Source: Crotophaga sulcirostris (taxonomy: Eukaryota > Chordata > Aves > Cuculiformes > Crotophagidae). Taken from it: DNA of 64,000 nt. The stretch covers positions 935,481 through 999,480 of the forward strand of contig VYZB01000212.1 in assembly GCA_013397455.1 (NCBI GenBank). The letters run 5' to 3'. The first letter of the stretch is position 1. The number at the start of each line of letters is the position of its first letter. Below the pieces are notes generated by a model that was not told the DNA's origin, made no database searches, and worked only from the letters and a program-made list of their open reading frames with translations. Positions 54,402 to 64,000 of this stretch are shown one piece after another. The translations under genes were made by a program, and so were the position numbers.

Positions 54402-55414
54402 ATGAGCCAACAGTTCTTAACAGCTAGTGGGCTCTCAGCACTCTCCTTGGGTTGAAGTACCATTAGATACGTAGTCTGACTGTAGTTCCCTGCACTTCTA
54501 TTTCACCTCTTTCCTTGACCTTTCTTGTGCTTTGAGTTGTTGCAAGGTCTGAGGTACCTCATCACCAGGGAAAGACTGTTTTGTACTTACAGAGCGAACA
54601 TGGAGCACCTAGCTATGCACATTGGGGATATTGCACAAATAATAAAAATTCTTTAAGACTGCAAAAAAGTGAAATCTTGCCCTACAAATTCTAACCCTAA
54701 CCAACCCAAGGCAGGTAACATGCCAACTTAACATCAATATTATATCTTCACTTTTGCTCAGTCATTATCCATTTCCCCCTCCTCCCCCCAAAATTAAGAT
54801 CAGTTATTGTTTAGTAGTCAGAGATTACTGAAATACTGATTGGGCTAATAGCATTTGTGAATTGTTACCCTATTTCTTTTTTGCTCCAGGCTAACTTTCC
54901 TAGTGAGATTCTAAAATGAAGCAGATGATATGACATGGTACTCAAATTGTGACTGAATTACTGGATTCCCTTTGATTCCATTTTACATTTAATTGTAAGC
55001 CTACTTCTTCAGCTTTGCTGTAGCTCAATACATTTTTGATAACTATATTTATTTACATTGCGTATCATAAGGCTTTTATGTACTTTCTCTGAAGAATCTC
55101 TGCACTACTGGATACTGCAATTGTTTGAAAATCAATTCTGTTCAAAAGTGTAGCGAGGCCTTCATTTTTTGGTAAATTAGTCAGGATTTTTGCAAGGTAT
55201 TAAAAGAAATAGAAGCTTGTGTCTGCAGGCTACATAAGATCCAGTAGGACTTACTTGGGCCCAGTGTCACCTGAACTTAACAAAATTCTGCTTCTAATGC
55301 CACTTGGGGTATGAATAAAATGCAGTTGTATTTATACAGTGCTGGGCCAGTAGCACCTAAACTGGCTTTCCTGGAACATGTTCAGGCACCAGCTGGAATC
55401 TAAAATATCAGGAA

Positions 55415-56409
55415 TGTGATGGGTTAGCCTTGACTGGCTTCCAGGTGCCCATAAAACTGTTCTATCACTCCCCCTCCCCCACAGGTCAGAGGGAAAAGGT
55501 ATGATGAAAAAGCTCATGGGTCAAGGTAGGGTAGGGACACTTCTGACTCTTCCACCTCCTCACCCAGGAGGATGGGGAACTGAGGCTTTGGTCAGTTCAT
55601 AACACTTCATCTCTGCCACTCCTTCCCCCTGGACACTCTTTCCCTGCTCCAGCATGGGGACCCTCCCATGGGCTACAGTTCCTCACAAACTGCTCCAGCA
55701 TGGGTCCTTTCCATGGGGGTACTGTCCTTCAGGAACAGACTGCTCCCATGTGGGCCCCCCACAAGCCACAGCTGCCACCAGGAGGCTGCTCCTATGTGGA
55801 CTGTACGAGCTGCATCTTCCTTCAAGGCGTCTCCATCTGCTGCGGTGTGGGGTCCTTCATGGTCTTCTGCAGCACGGAGAACTGCTCCACTTTGCTCTTC
55901 CATGGGCTGCAGGGGGACAACTTGCTTCCCAATGGTCTTTTCCAGGGTTTGCAGGGAAATTTCTACTCTGGTGTCTGGAGCACCTTCTCCGCCTCCTTCT
56001 CTGACCTTGGTGTCTGCAGGGCCATTTCTCTCACATTTTTCTCACTTCTCTCTCTGACAGCTGCTGTGCAGCATTTTTTACTCTTTCTGAAATACATTAA
56101 CAGAGAGGCACCACCAGCATCACTGATGGGCTTAGCTTTAGGGAATAGCAAGACTGTTTTGGAGCTGAAACTGTCTCTGTCTGACATCAGGGCAGCTTCT
56201 AAGAGGAAATGACCATAAGCTGCGCCAGGGCAGGTTTAGGCTGGACATTAGGAAAAAATTCTTCACTGAAAGAGTGGTTAGGCAATGGAACAGGCCGCCC
56301 AGGGAGGTGGTTGAGTCACCATCCCTGGAGGTGTTTAAAAGACAGGTACATGAGTTTCTGAGGGACTCCCCCATCCCCTCTATCAAAATCTTGCCATGTT
56401 AACCCAACA
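55415..56409 (-). mobile_element. Solo LTR of an avian endogenous retrovirus, interrupted by CR1
   Basis: On the minus strand the unit starts TGTTGGGTTAACATGGCAAG (from 56409) and ends CCCATCACA (at 55415). From memory this matches a roughly 1-kb avian ERV LTR whose body repeats a 'ctgctccagcatgggtcc' theme (for example 55650-55780) and contains a caccttctccgcctccttct segment (55981-56000). A CR1 piece occupies about 56201-56367 and about 30 bp of LTR are missing there. No internal retroviral genes flank it. The 5-bp flanks (AGGAA left, GAGGG right) do not match cleanly, so no target duplication is claimed. Open frames of 116-170 codons here are by-products of the GC-rich LTR. Confidence 0.75.
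56201..56367 (+). mobile_element. CR1 fragment nested in the LTR, truncated at both ends
   Basis: This reads as CR1 ORF2-end sequence in plus orientation: TTTAGGCTGGACATTAGGAA, CTTCACTGAAAGAGTGGTTA and GGCCGCCCAGGGAGGTGGTT, then AGGGACT. The usual 3' portion of about 100 bp, with its tail, is missing and LTR sequence resumes directly. Confidence 0.85.
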
Positions 56410-57150
56410 GAGGGGAACATCATGACGAGCCCTTGAATTGGCTCAGCTGGAACCAGTGTAACCAGAACAGAGCTTACCAGCATCAGGCGAACTGTCCCAC
56501 TTGGACTCAAGCCTTTCTGCTGCACTGCAGCCTCCCACTGCCTCTCAAGAGCCTGTGGACCCTTGGTCTCCACCAGCCCTGTAGCAGGAGGAATTTCTGC
56601 ATCTGAGATACCACAGCTCTGCGTTACACCAGCTGATGACAAGGAGACTACACATAGATGCTTCTCACTGGGCTCTGTTCAGTCTTGCCCTGAACGGATA
56701 TAACAGTGAGAACTCACAGAAGGAGTTCAGATGAACAAAAAGCAGACTAGAAATTTGCTACAGAAGAGTGAGCTAGGTTCTTTTCAGACTCATTCAGAAT
56801 GACTAAAACTGTTGGCTAAATAACAGCTTGCCAAATACTACGGAACTGCTTGTCTCTTTGTTGCTTCCATGCCCCTGAGAACAAAGCTCAGAGATCAACA
56901 CCCACACACACGGTGGCCTTGCAAACAATCTCTGGATTTCAGAAGAAGAGAAAGTCTAGAAGAAGAACGGAAACAGATTTCTGTCCAATTAAATTTGCAC
57001 AAAAATTAGACTTGGAAGACAGGAGAACAGGCAAGGCCATGTCCACTGGCTCTGATGCCTGCCTTAACTGGATGGCAGCAAAAGTACCAATCACAAAAGA
57101 AGGTCATTACCTGCTCAGCCCTAAATTAACTCTCACTAAATAGCATAGAT
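56410..57150. other. GC-richer unassigned stretch beside the LTR
   Basis: Sequence right of the LTR has a higher GC content than the surrounding intron, but no retroviral primer-binding site, gag or pol motif is visible. Open frames (56316-56642 minus, 56850-57143 plus) are not recognisable. Confidence 0.4.
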
Positions 57151-59762
57151 GCTATAAAATCTCACCTGCTGATCAGAATATGACAAATAAAACAGAAGAC
57201 ATTGTCTCCAGTCCTGTCTATGGACTGACATTTCCCAGTTTGGCCTCAGGTCTGGATGGGGCATAGATGTTTTTGTGCTCTGGTCCATAAACCCACCACT
57301 TCGTTTCTTAGTTTTCTGTTTTGGTTTCCCATTAATTCTCATCAGGAGGCTTGACTAAATTTCTACATTTCAAAATCTGCCTGCTGAGAAACTGCATGCC
57401 CCTTGCTAACTGCCGCCTCTGATAACATTTATGGTCCTCTGAAACAATGAAACAACACCAGGCTGGGGTGTGCAGGGAACAAAACTTGCAGAGGATAATG
57501 GACATTATCATGCCCTCTTCTGCGCAAGATAAGAATAGCCACATTACTCTAAAAGCTTTCAGAACAAAAGATAACACTTAACTTATTTTCTCTCAATAAT
57601 TTATTTACACATGCATGAGACATGCATTTGCCCCTTATCGCATAAATATGTACAAACACCAGCAAATAAACAGAAACAAGCAGCTTTATCTCTGGGCTTG
57701 GGAGGAATAGAAGAAATATAGTTATTGTTTTTCCTGTTTCAGAAAACCAGAGGGACACCCAAAGCCTGTGAAAAAAAGGAATCATTCAGTATCAAGAGAG
57801 AAGCAAAAGACAGAGAGAGAGAGAAGGAACGGTAATATATATGTAACATGATTCAGAGAGATTTCAGCTAGATTTTCAGATCTCAAAATATATTCAAGTG
57901 TCTGCCATTAATAAATATATTCTTTTGACTGATAAATTGAACTAACCTGACATGAAAGCGCATACTTCTTTGAAAGAAAAATGTGGACACCAAAGTGTCA
58001 CTCTGAGGTGAGCTAGGCTCTCATGACTGCCAGTCAAACATGTAATTTACTGATGAATAAGCTCATTCAGCGAAACTGTTTTCTTTCTTCTGTGCTTTTT
58101 TTGCATATAAGTAGGCATTTCTTATTCTTTCTTGCACTCTAAAATTCAGATATGTTAAATGCTGCCAAAAAAGTCCATAAAGGTGCTTCCATAATTTCTT
58201 CCAACAGAGATGGCTGGATTATGAAAGAAATTCAGCCTTTCTCCTACCTTGTGACACAGAGAGTGCCAAAATTAATGGCTCACCCCTTTCTCCACTCCAA
58301 AAGCTGCAACCAGTCAGGGATCTTTAAGGCTCAGGAGGTGTAAAATTCCTTGCTGCTCTAGTCTGAGCAGACCCCAGGCCAGCACTGGACCAGTCCCTTT
58401 CTCTGCTATTCCTTTCTTTTGGGTCCTCTCCATTCAGGTGCTCCTATCATCCCCTGCCTGCTCTCTATTACAAGAAGAATATCCTATTATTCCTTTTTAA
58501 TGAATCTGCAGATGACAAAGGTTTATTCAGCTGCCTTTGTGAGGCATCTCAATTCTGCAGAGATCCAGGTCGATAACCAGTGCTACTTTAGTCTGTGCTG
58601 GCAAGACTTGCAGCCCACCCGTGTGTGTACACATTTGAGCAACAGGGGTCACAGGCTACACAGTGTCATACAATGAGGCTGCGACTCCTTCCTCTGGCAA
58701 TGGGAAATGTTGGTGCTGGAATAACTCAATTATTTTGCTGCTTTTGCTGGAAACATTTTGAGACTATGAAAAAAAAATAGGAGTTGATCTCACAGCTGAT
58801 CTATGCCCCTCAACCTCCTTTTTTTTTTTTCCCCCAGTAACTTGAGGCTGCATTTGCCTGCACTTCTTTTGTCTCTGCCTGAGTGTTTTCAGTTTCATGC
58901 CTGGTTGCCTGCCTACCTGAGCACTGCTGAGAGCATGTTTTTCTCTGTGAAAGGAATGCATATGTTTGCCTGCCTGCTCTAACCAGGAGCTACTTCTATG
59001 AGGAAAAAGAACAATTGCTGTTGAATTACAGGCAGGCACTTCTCTACTGAAAATTATTCATCTTGTAGACAACAGCTGAGGTTCACTGAGGTGAATACAA
59101 GGATGTGTAATGTATTTTTACCTGCCCAAGCCTGTCCATTTCTTTAGGTAATGAGGGAGCGAGATTTCTTACATAGAGAGAAGGGATAGTTTGCCCACCC
59201 TTAGGGTTAGAAGGCATCAAGTTGTGAATGCAGGATTCTGTATTCTTCTATAATCTCAGTTGCAAATTATTCCTTTTTATGCTGGATAAAATGGCCTAAC
59301 CAAGAAAGGTGAGGTTACAACTGCTTTCCATGGCTGCAGCTCCCCACAGCTGGCTCTCATTCTCAAAGGCCATGAAGTTCACCTGTGTTGAGGGTAATTT
59401 AGAGAAACTTTCTTTTTAATTTGGAGTAAAATGGGTCTGTGATTCTCCCACCAGAGCTGCAGCAAGAGACGTTGTGTATTCCTTCTAGCTTTGTGTTATA
59501 TTTTTGCCATATATGGGGATATGAAATCAAAAGTTCCAGCACTCCTTCCTAAAGGCAGTTACTGAACAGCATGTTATTTTTCATCTGCAAAACACTGCCA
59601 AGAAAGTGGAAAACAACAGAGAGAAACAACATAACCTATGTCACTGCAGAAGCTTATATCGTGGTTGAAACTACAACCTTTTCAATCACACATGTACTCA
59701 AAATGTAGTATTTGAAGAAAAGGAAATAGGCAAATCCATGGAACTAGGAGACATATCACAAT

Positions 59763-59816
59763 ATAAATAAATAAATAAAATAACAAGAATAACAACAACA
59801 GTAATAATAATAACAA
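59763..59816. repeat. Compound A-rich microsatellite (AAAT/AAC/AAT)
   Basis: Tandem aaat units, then aac units and aat units over about 54 bp. Confidence 0.8.
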
Positions 59817-61579
59817 TCTGTTGCACAGACTTCCTTGTAGATTCTGTAAATAATAAATGTAATACAAAATCAATGCAAAATATACGGTCTTATTAAAGTC
59901 TGAAGATTTTCTGTGCTTAGAGCTGTATGGTCAAGGAGAGCAAATAGAATTGAAAGTTCTCAGTTCTTTTCTAGAATTTCACTTAGAGGAATTGGTTTTG
60001 CTCCTTTTTATTCCTTTTTTTATCCTCTTCATTTTCCCTGGTCAATGAAAACTTTTGTAATTTCAATTTACTTCCAGGTTTTATACTATGTAACTAAGCT
60101 CTTATCTGATTAAACCTGACCTTTTCACATCTCTGTTATCTTCTCTTTTTCCCTAATATACCACTGATCTCAATACACATTCCCTAAACTTGTTCTCTAT
60201 TCCTCCCAACCTGCTTTGTGTCACTGTGGAACCAAAGGTGTGAAATGCACATTTACATTGTGCACCAACCTTTTTCAAGTGGCCTTGGCTGGTTTTTGCT
60301 TTTAGGAAATCAAATGTACATCATCAACTTTGGATTAGCCTTTTGAGCAGGAGGTGGCAGGCCAAACTTTTGTGTTGACACGAAATTGGGCTGCCGCATT
60401 GTGGGATTCTCCAACTATTTTTCCTCTACCCTTATTTTTGTGTCTGCTCATTCAAAGCTGGACCTTTAGTGCATCCTGCTAGGAGAATGTCTGAAATTTA
60501 TCCAAAGCAAATCACAGACATTTCTCTGAAATGACATTTATAAGAATAACCCACCTCTCCAAAGACTTTTTGGGTGTTAATAGCAAAGGCTGTTGCCACA
60601 GACCTCAACTTCTGGGCACTCAGAGGTGATATCCGCTCTGCCTGGCCATGTTTGCATGTTTCCCTTGAAGAATCAGTGCCCAGCAATTTGTTTTCAACCA
60701 CAGTTGACATGATGCCATATGTTAATACTGTGTCATCTTCTGATGCCTGGTCAGGCCTGCCCTTTGCCTTTTCTGTGTATTGATTTTTATGTCTGCTTCC
60801 TAAATTAACTTCTTCCTTGCTTTCTGTTTCCCATTTGAAACTATTTTACATATTTTTGTAGGTATTTTGGTATTATTGCATTTAGTCCTTAGCTAGCATT
60901 TTCCATGGTTAATACAATCTCCTGAATTAGAAAGAATAAAGTTTATCTTTCATTATATGATGAAGTCAGAGTATGTAAAAGTCAGTTTCTCAACTGGTAC
61001 AGGGGCTTTTCCTATTTATAGGGCAGTATCTTTAACTGTAATAAAGAGGTCATTTAGTAACTTAGTGAAGAATTTCTTCGTCTATGAACATTTTCCTTGA
61101 ACAAATGGCAGCTGGGACAGAAACTCCAGATTAGCATATCTCTCTGACGGTCTTTAAAATGATCCAGTGAGATCCAGGCTTTTCACTGTCACCAGGTAGG
61201 GAATGTGCATCTTTGAAGTATTTTTACCAACCCTTTGTGATTTTTGTTGTGAGCTGAAAAAAACTACTTCTATGTGGAATTTAATAAACCCTAGTCTGAG
61301 TTCTTTTTTAGTAATTTCTCCCACTTCTTGCTAATATTGTGGAAGGAAATGTGACATGTTTTCAGTCCCAGATTTATAGACGTCTGAAGCTGCAGCTCAG
61401 TTTCTGGAACAGATGCATTATACACTACTGTTTTGGATAACGTGTCATTTTGATGTAAATTGAACTATTCAATTTCTCTTTTGTTTCCTCAAAAAAACAT
61501 TATTTTCTTCTGTCCACAGCAATTTCACTTTTTTTCTTTCTAACAACAGTTATCAAACCAGTTAAAGCTGCTACATTTG

Positions 61580-62680
61580 GAATGAATATTCCATAGCCCT
61601 ACCTGAGCAGCAGAATATTCTGAGGCATACCTTGAAAATGTAACAACTGAAGCAGCCCTCACTCTTAACAAGCAAAAATTAAGAAACCATATTTGAAAAA
61701 ATAGAATCCCACAAGATATTCTACAGTGTACAGTGCTTTGCCAATCTAACAGACTCTTCACTCTAACCCCCCACAGCATCCAACATGTAGCTCCTCTCAT
61801 AGCCCCAAAGCTCAACCCTGGAGAACTCTTAAAAGCCTATTTATATTCTGTGTGTACTGGATTTTAATTTTTGGAAAAACATGTAGCCTTAATTTTCAGT
61901 CCATATGCTATGTTGCCTGGTTTGGGAGGGGGGGGGGAGGGGCGAGGATGAAAAATCCAACAAAAATGAGCACACTAATCCTTGTTCGCTTTAGAATCAG
62001 ATATTTGCAATTTCTTTCAAGCCTCCTCTAGGTTTTGTAAACGTTCATCTGAAATCTTCCCAGTTATTAGTATGTCATCCAGATAACAGACACCACCATT
62101 TACCCCCTGCCTTACTTAGCTCATTATTCTTTGAGACGCAGCAGGTTCTTTTTCTGTTCATACCTAAATAGCCCCTTATGTGTGTTTGTCGTCAGAATTT
62201 TTTTTTTAATACTAGCTGCAAAGCCACCTGCTGGCACTCTTGGGACAAGCCTTGTTTGGTTAGCTTCTCTCTGCTCAGCACTTTGCAAATAACTCTTCTC
62301 CTCTAGAAATCCAATATTGTCCAGTCTGAGCCAATGAATGCTGGCAATTTTTTATTTCTGACAAGCTTTTCTCTACTGTCCCTCTTGAAATAAGAGTTTG
62401 CTTAGCCCATTCACTGGCATCCAGGGGAAGAAATGGACTCTGGTTTCCAGTGCCACAAGCTGCTTTTCCACAAGCTTTTGCAGGGCTTATGGCTCAGGTC
62501 TGCTCCTGAGAAATGCAGAAATGTTTTTCTCACTTGAAGATGACACTGCAGTTGTTATACCTGTTACTAATCCACTCCTGTAATGAAAACTAGTTTGAAT
62601 TTTCCTACCCTGTTATACAGCTGATTAGCTCCTATCCAGTATAATTTAAGTGCAGGGAAACAGTTTCTGCCCACCATTTT
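61580..62680 (-). mobile_element. Decayed Ty3/Gypsy-type (Metaviridae) pol remnant
   Basis: Read on the minus strand from high to low coordinate, this shows reverse-transcriptase blocks in the correct order. They are a Gly-Arg-Asn block (62660-62671), an Arg-x-Arg-Pro-x-Pro entry block (about 62490), DASEW (62407-62421), EELFAK (62281-62298), a Leu-Ser-Gln...Gln-Gln-Val block (about 62235-62250), LTTNTHKGLFRY (62160-62195), Gln-Arg-Ile-Met (about 62120), the catalytic YLDD (62074-62085) with ILITG after it, and a Lys-Ala-Asn-Lys block (about 61982-61993). The motifs occupy three frames, with several stops and at least three frameshifts, so the copy is dead. RNase H-like residues may continue to about 61580. 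Motif style is closest, from memory, to the Mag/K02A2.6-like Gypsy lineage. No LTRs were found. Confidence 0.82.
61924..61943 (+). repeat. G-rich tract, possible G-quadruplex
   Basis: A GGGAGGG...GGAGGGG run of about 19 G in 20 bases on the plus strand, inside the Gypsy remnant. Enough G for a quadruplex on the strand opposite to KCND2 transcription. Confidence 0.6.
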
Positions 62681-62979
62681 CAGTTATGATTGCCTTCAGC
62701 GTTAACAAAGTATATATGTAAATTACAGTGACAAGAAGACCTACCTGTTAATCACAACTTGCCCTTACACTACCATGATACAGTGTGCTATATATGTTCA
62801 TTTTCTCCTGTGCACAGCCAGTGCTCGGTTATCCATGGACAGTTTATTTTGTTGACAGATTAATTGTGCCACAGATGCAGAGACGCTGGGGGAGGCCAGT
62901 TCAGTTCTGGCAGGATTATTTATGCAAGTTCAGTTCCGTGCAGTTGTTGATACATTAGTCTCACTGGGTGCACAGTGAC

Positions 62980-63294
62980 CTAGCTAGGGAGGATACAAAG
63001 GACCACAGACATCCCAGCCTGCGTCATCATGGGCAGAACAACCTGTAAGCCCAGCCAGGCACAATATGTTCCAGGCAGACCCACTTGGATGCATGTGGGA
63101 GGTGACTCCAGAACTGTGGTTAGGGGACTCTCACCAGGTTGAGTAGGGAAGCACGAACTCGGCCAGCTTGGTCCTTGAAAAAATTCATAAACCCTCAGAG
63201 ACCTGTGGAGCATAATGCAGAGGAACTCAAAGAGTTCCATAAAAATCAGCTTAGGACAAACAGGAAACATTAGCTCAACCTGAGGGCCAGCCAT
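62980..63294 (-). other. Unassigned open stretch upstream of the Gypsy remnant
   Basis: A 104-codon minus-strand frame in a GC-richer segment, lying where gag would be expected relative to the pol remnant on the same strand. No zinc-knuckle Cys-His pattern or capsid motif is visible, so membership of the element is unproven. It could equally be chance. Confidence 0.25.
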
Positions 63295-64000
63295 ACCACC
63301 CTTGTAATCACAGCCAACTTATCGGGAATCTCCTTTTTATGTCTGTTGCTCAGGTTTCTCTGACACCCACTGTGTTCCAGTCCCTACAAGCACCTACACT
63401 TTTGGCACAGTAGCTTCTTAAATGAGTGATGCTCCTGCCATGGGCTGTAATTCCCCAGGCACTTTGGTGGAGATACAGTGAGCTGACTCAGGCTCCATCA
63501 TTTAATTTCCTGAGTTAGTTTAAACCAGTTCACTTAGCAATTTGGTCCATGATTGCCCAAATACTTCTGCCAGCCTAATGGAAGCGGTGGTATGGAGATG
63601 GAAAAGAAGGCTGGGATGAGAGGAAGACTATCTCTTTTGGATGTAGCACTGTTTTGTGCAAATTTAAAGTGGTTGCGGAATTATGAAGTCACTTCTAGCC
63701 ACCAAATGACCTTTGAGAGTCTTTTGCAAAAGGCTATTGAAACAACCAGTAGCAGGAAACATTTTTAAGCTTGCCAAATACCAGAACACTTCAGCCTTCT
63801 AATTGATTTCCAAGACAAAACTATTGTTCTTTAAAAAGAAAAAAAAAGGAAAAAGAATCATGGTAAGCTTTTAATGGTTCCCTTAGATCTACTATGTCTT
63901 TATCTGGCAATATTAGGAAAATAAATAACTTTTGTATACTGGAGCCTTCTAAGCTGTTTGTATAAAACTACTGTCACAGCCCAAATCTATTTTATATAGT

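Noticed and set aside
55654..56212. Overlapping 116-, 129- and 170-codon frames, as genes
   Set aside because: They fall in a GC-rich repeated LTR body and are open in several frames at once, as expected of that composition.

Overview
This window is vertebrate nuclear DNA, almost certainly from a bird. Genes are split into short exons with GT/AG junctions separated by AT-rich introns. The interspersed repeats are avian types: CR1 LINE fragments ending in the ATTCTATGATT-like tail, and LTRs resembling avian endogenous-retrovirus LTRs. There are no bacterial-style operons, CRISPR arrays or prokaryotic mobile systems. Species cannot be named from the sequence.

Two host genes converge here, in the same neighbour order as on human chromosome 7q31 (from memory). 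On the plus strand, the last three coding exons of TSPAN12 (2886-2993, 5692-5835, 10712-11017) are followed by a 3' UTR of about 1.3 kb ending at a poly(A) signal near 12266. TSPAN12 is the tetraspanin that assists Norrin/FZD4 signalling. On the minus strand are exons 2 to 6 of KCND2, the Kv4.2 A-type potassium channel (34000-33838, 26377-26279, 24697-24602, 20783-20536, 18949-18772). Its probable 3' UTR runs down to about 15710. Exon 1 of KCND2 and the 5' exons of TSPAN12 lie outside the window. The reading frame is intact across every junction seen. About 3.4 kb between the two 3' ends holds nothing recognisable.

From 34001 to the right edge everything lies inside the long first intron of KCND2. 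That intron and the others hold five CR1 fragments, one clean solo LTR with a 5-bp target duplication (30172-30749), one older LTR interrupted by a CR1 piece (55415-56409), several simple repeats, and a heavily decayed Ty3/Gypsy-type (Metaviridae) pol remnant on the minus strand near 61.5-62.7 kb. The Gypsy remnant is the least expected item. It is recognisable only by an ordered series of reverse-transcriptase motifs scattered over three frames. No complete new biological system was found.
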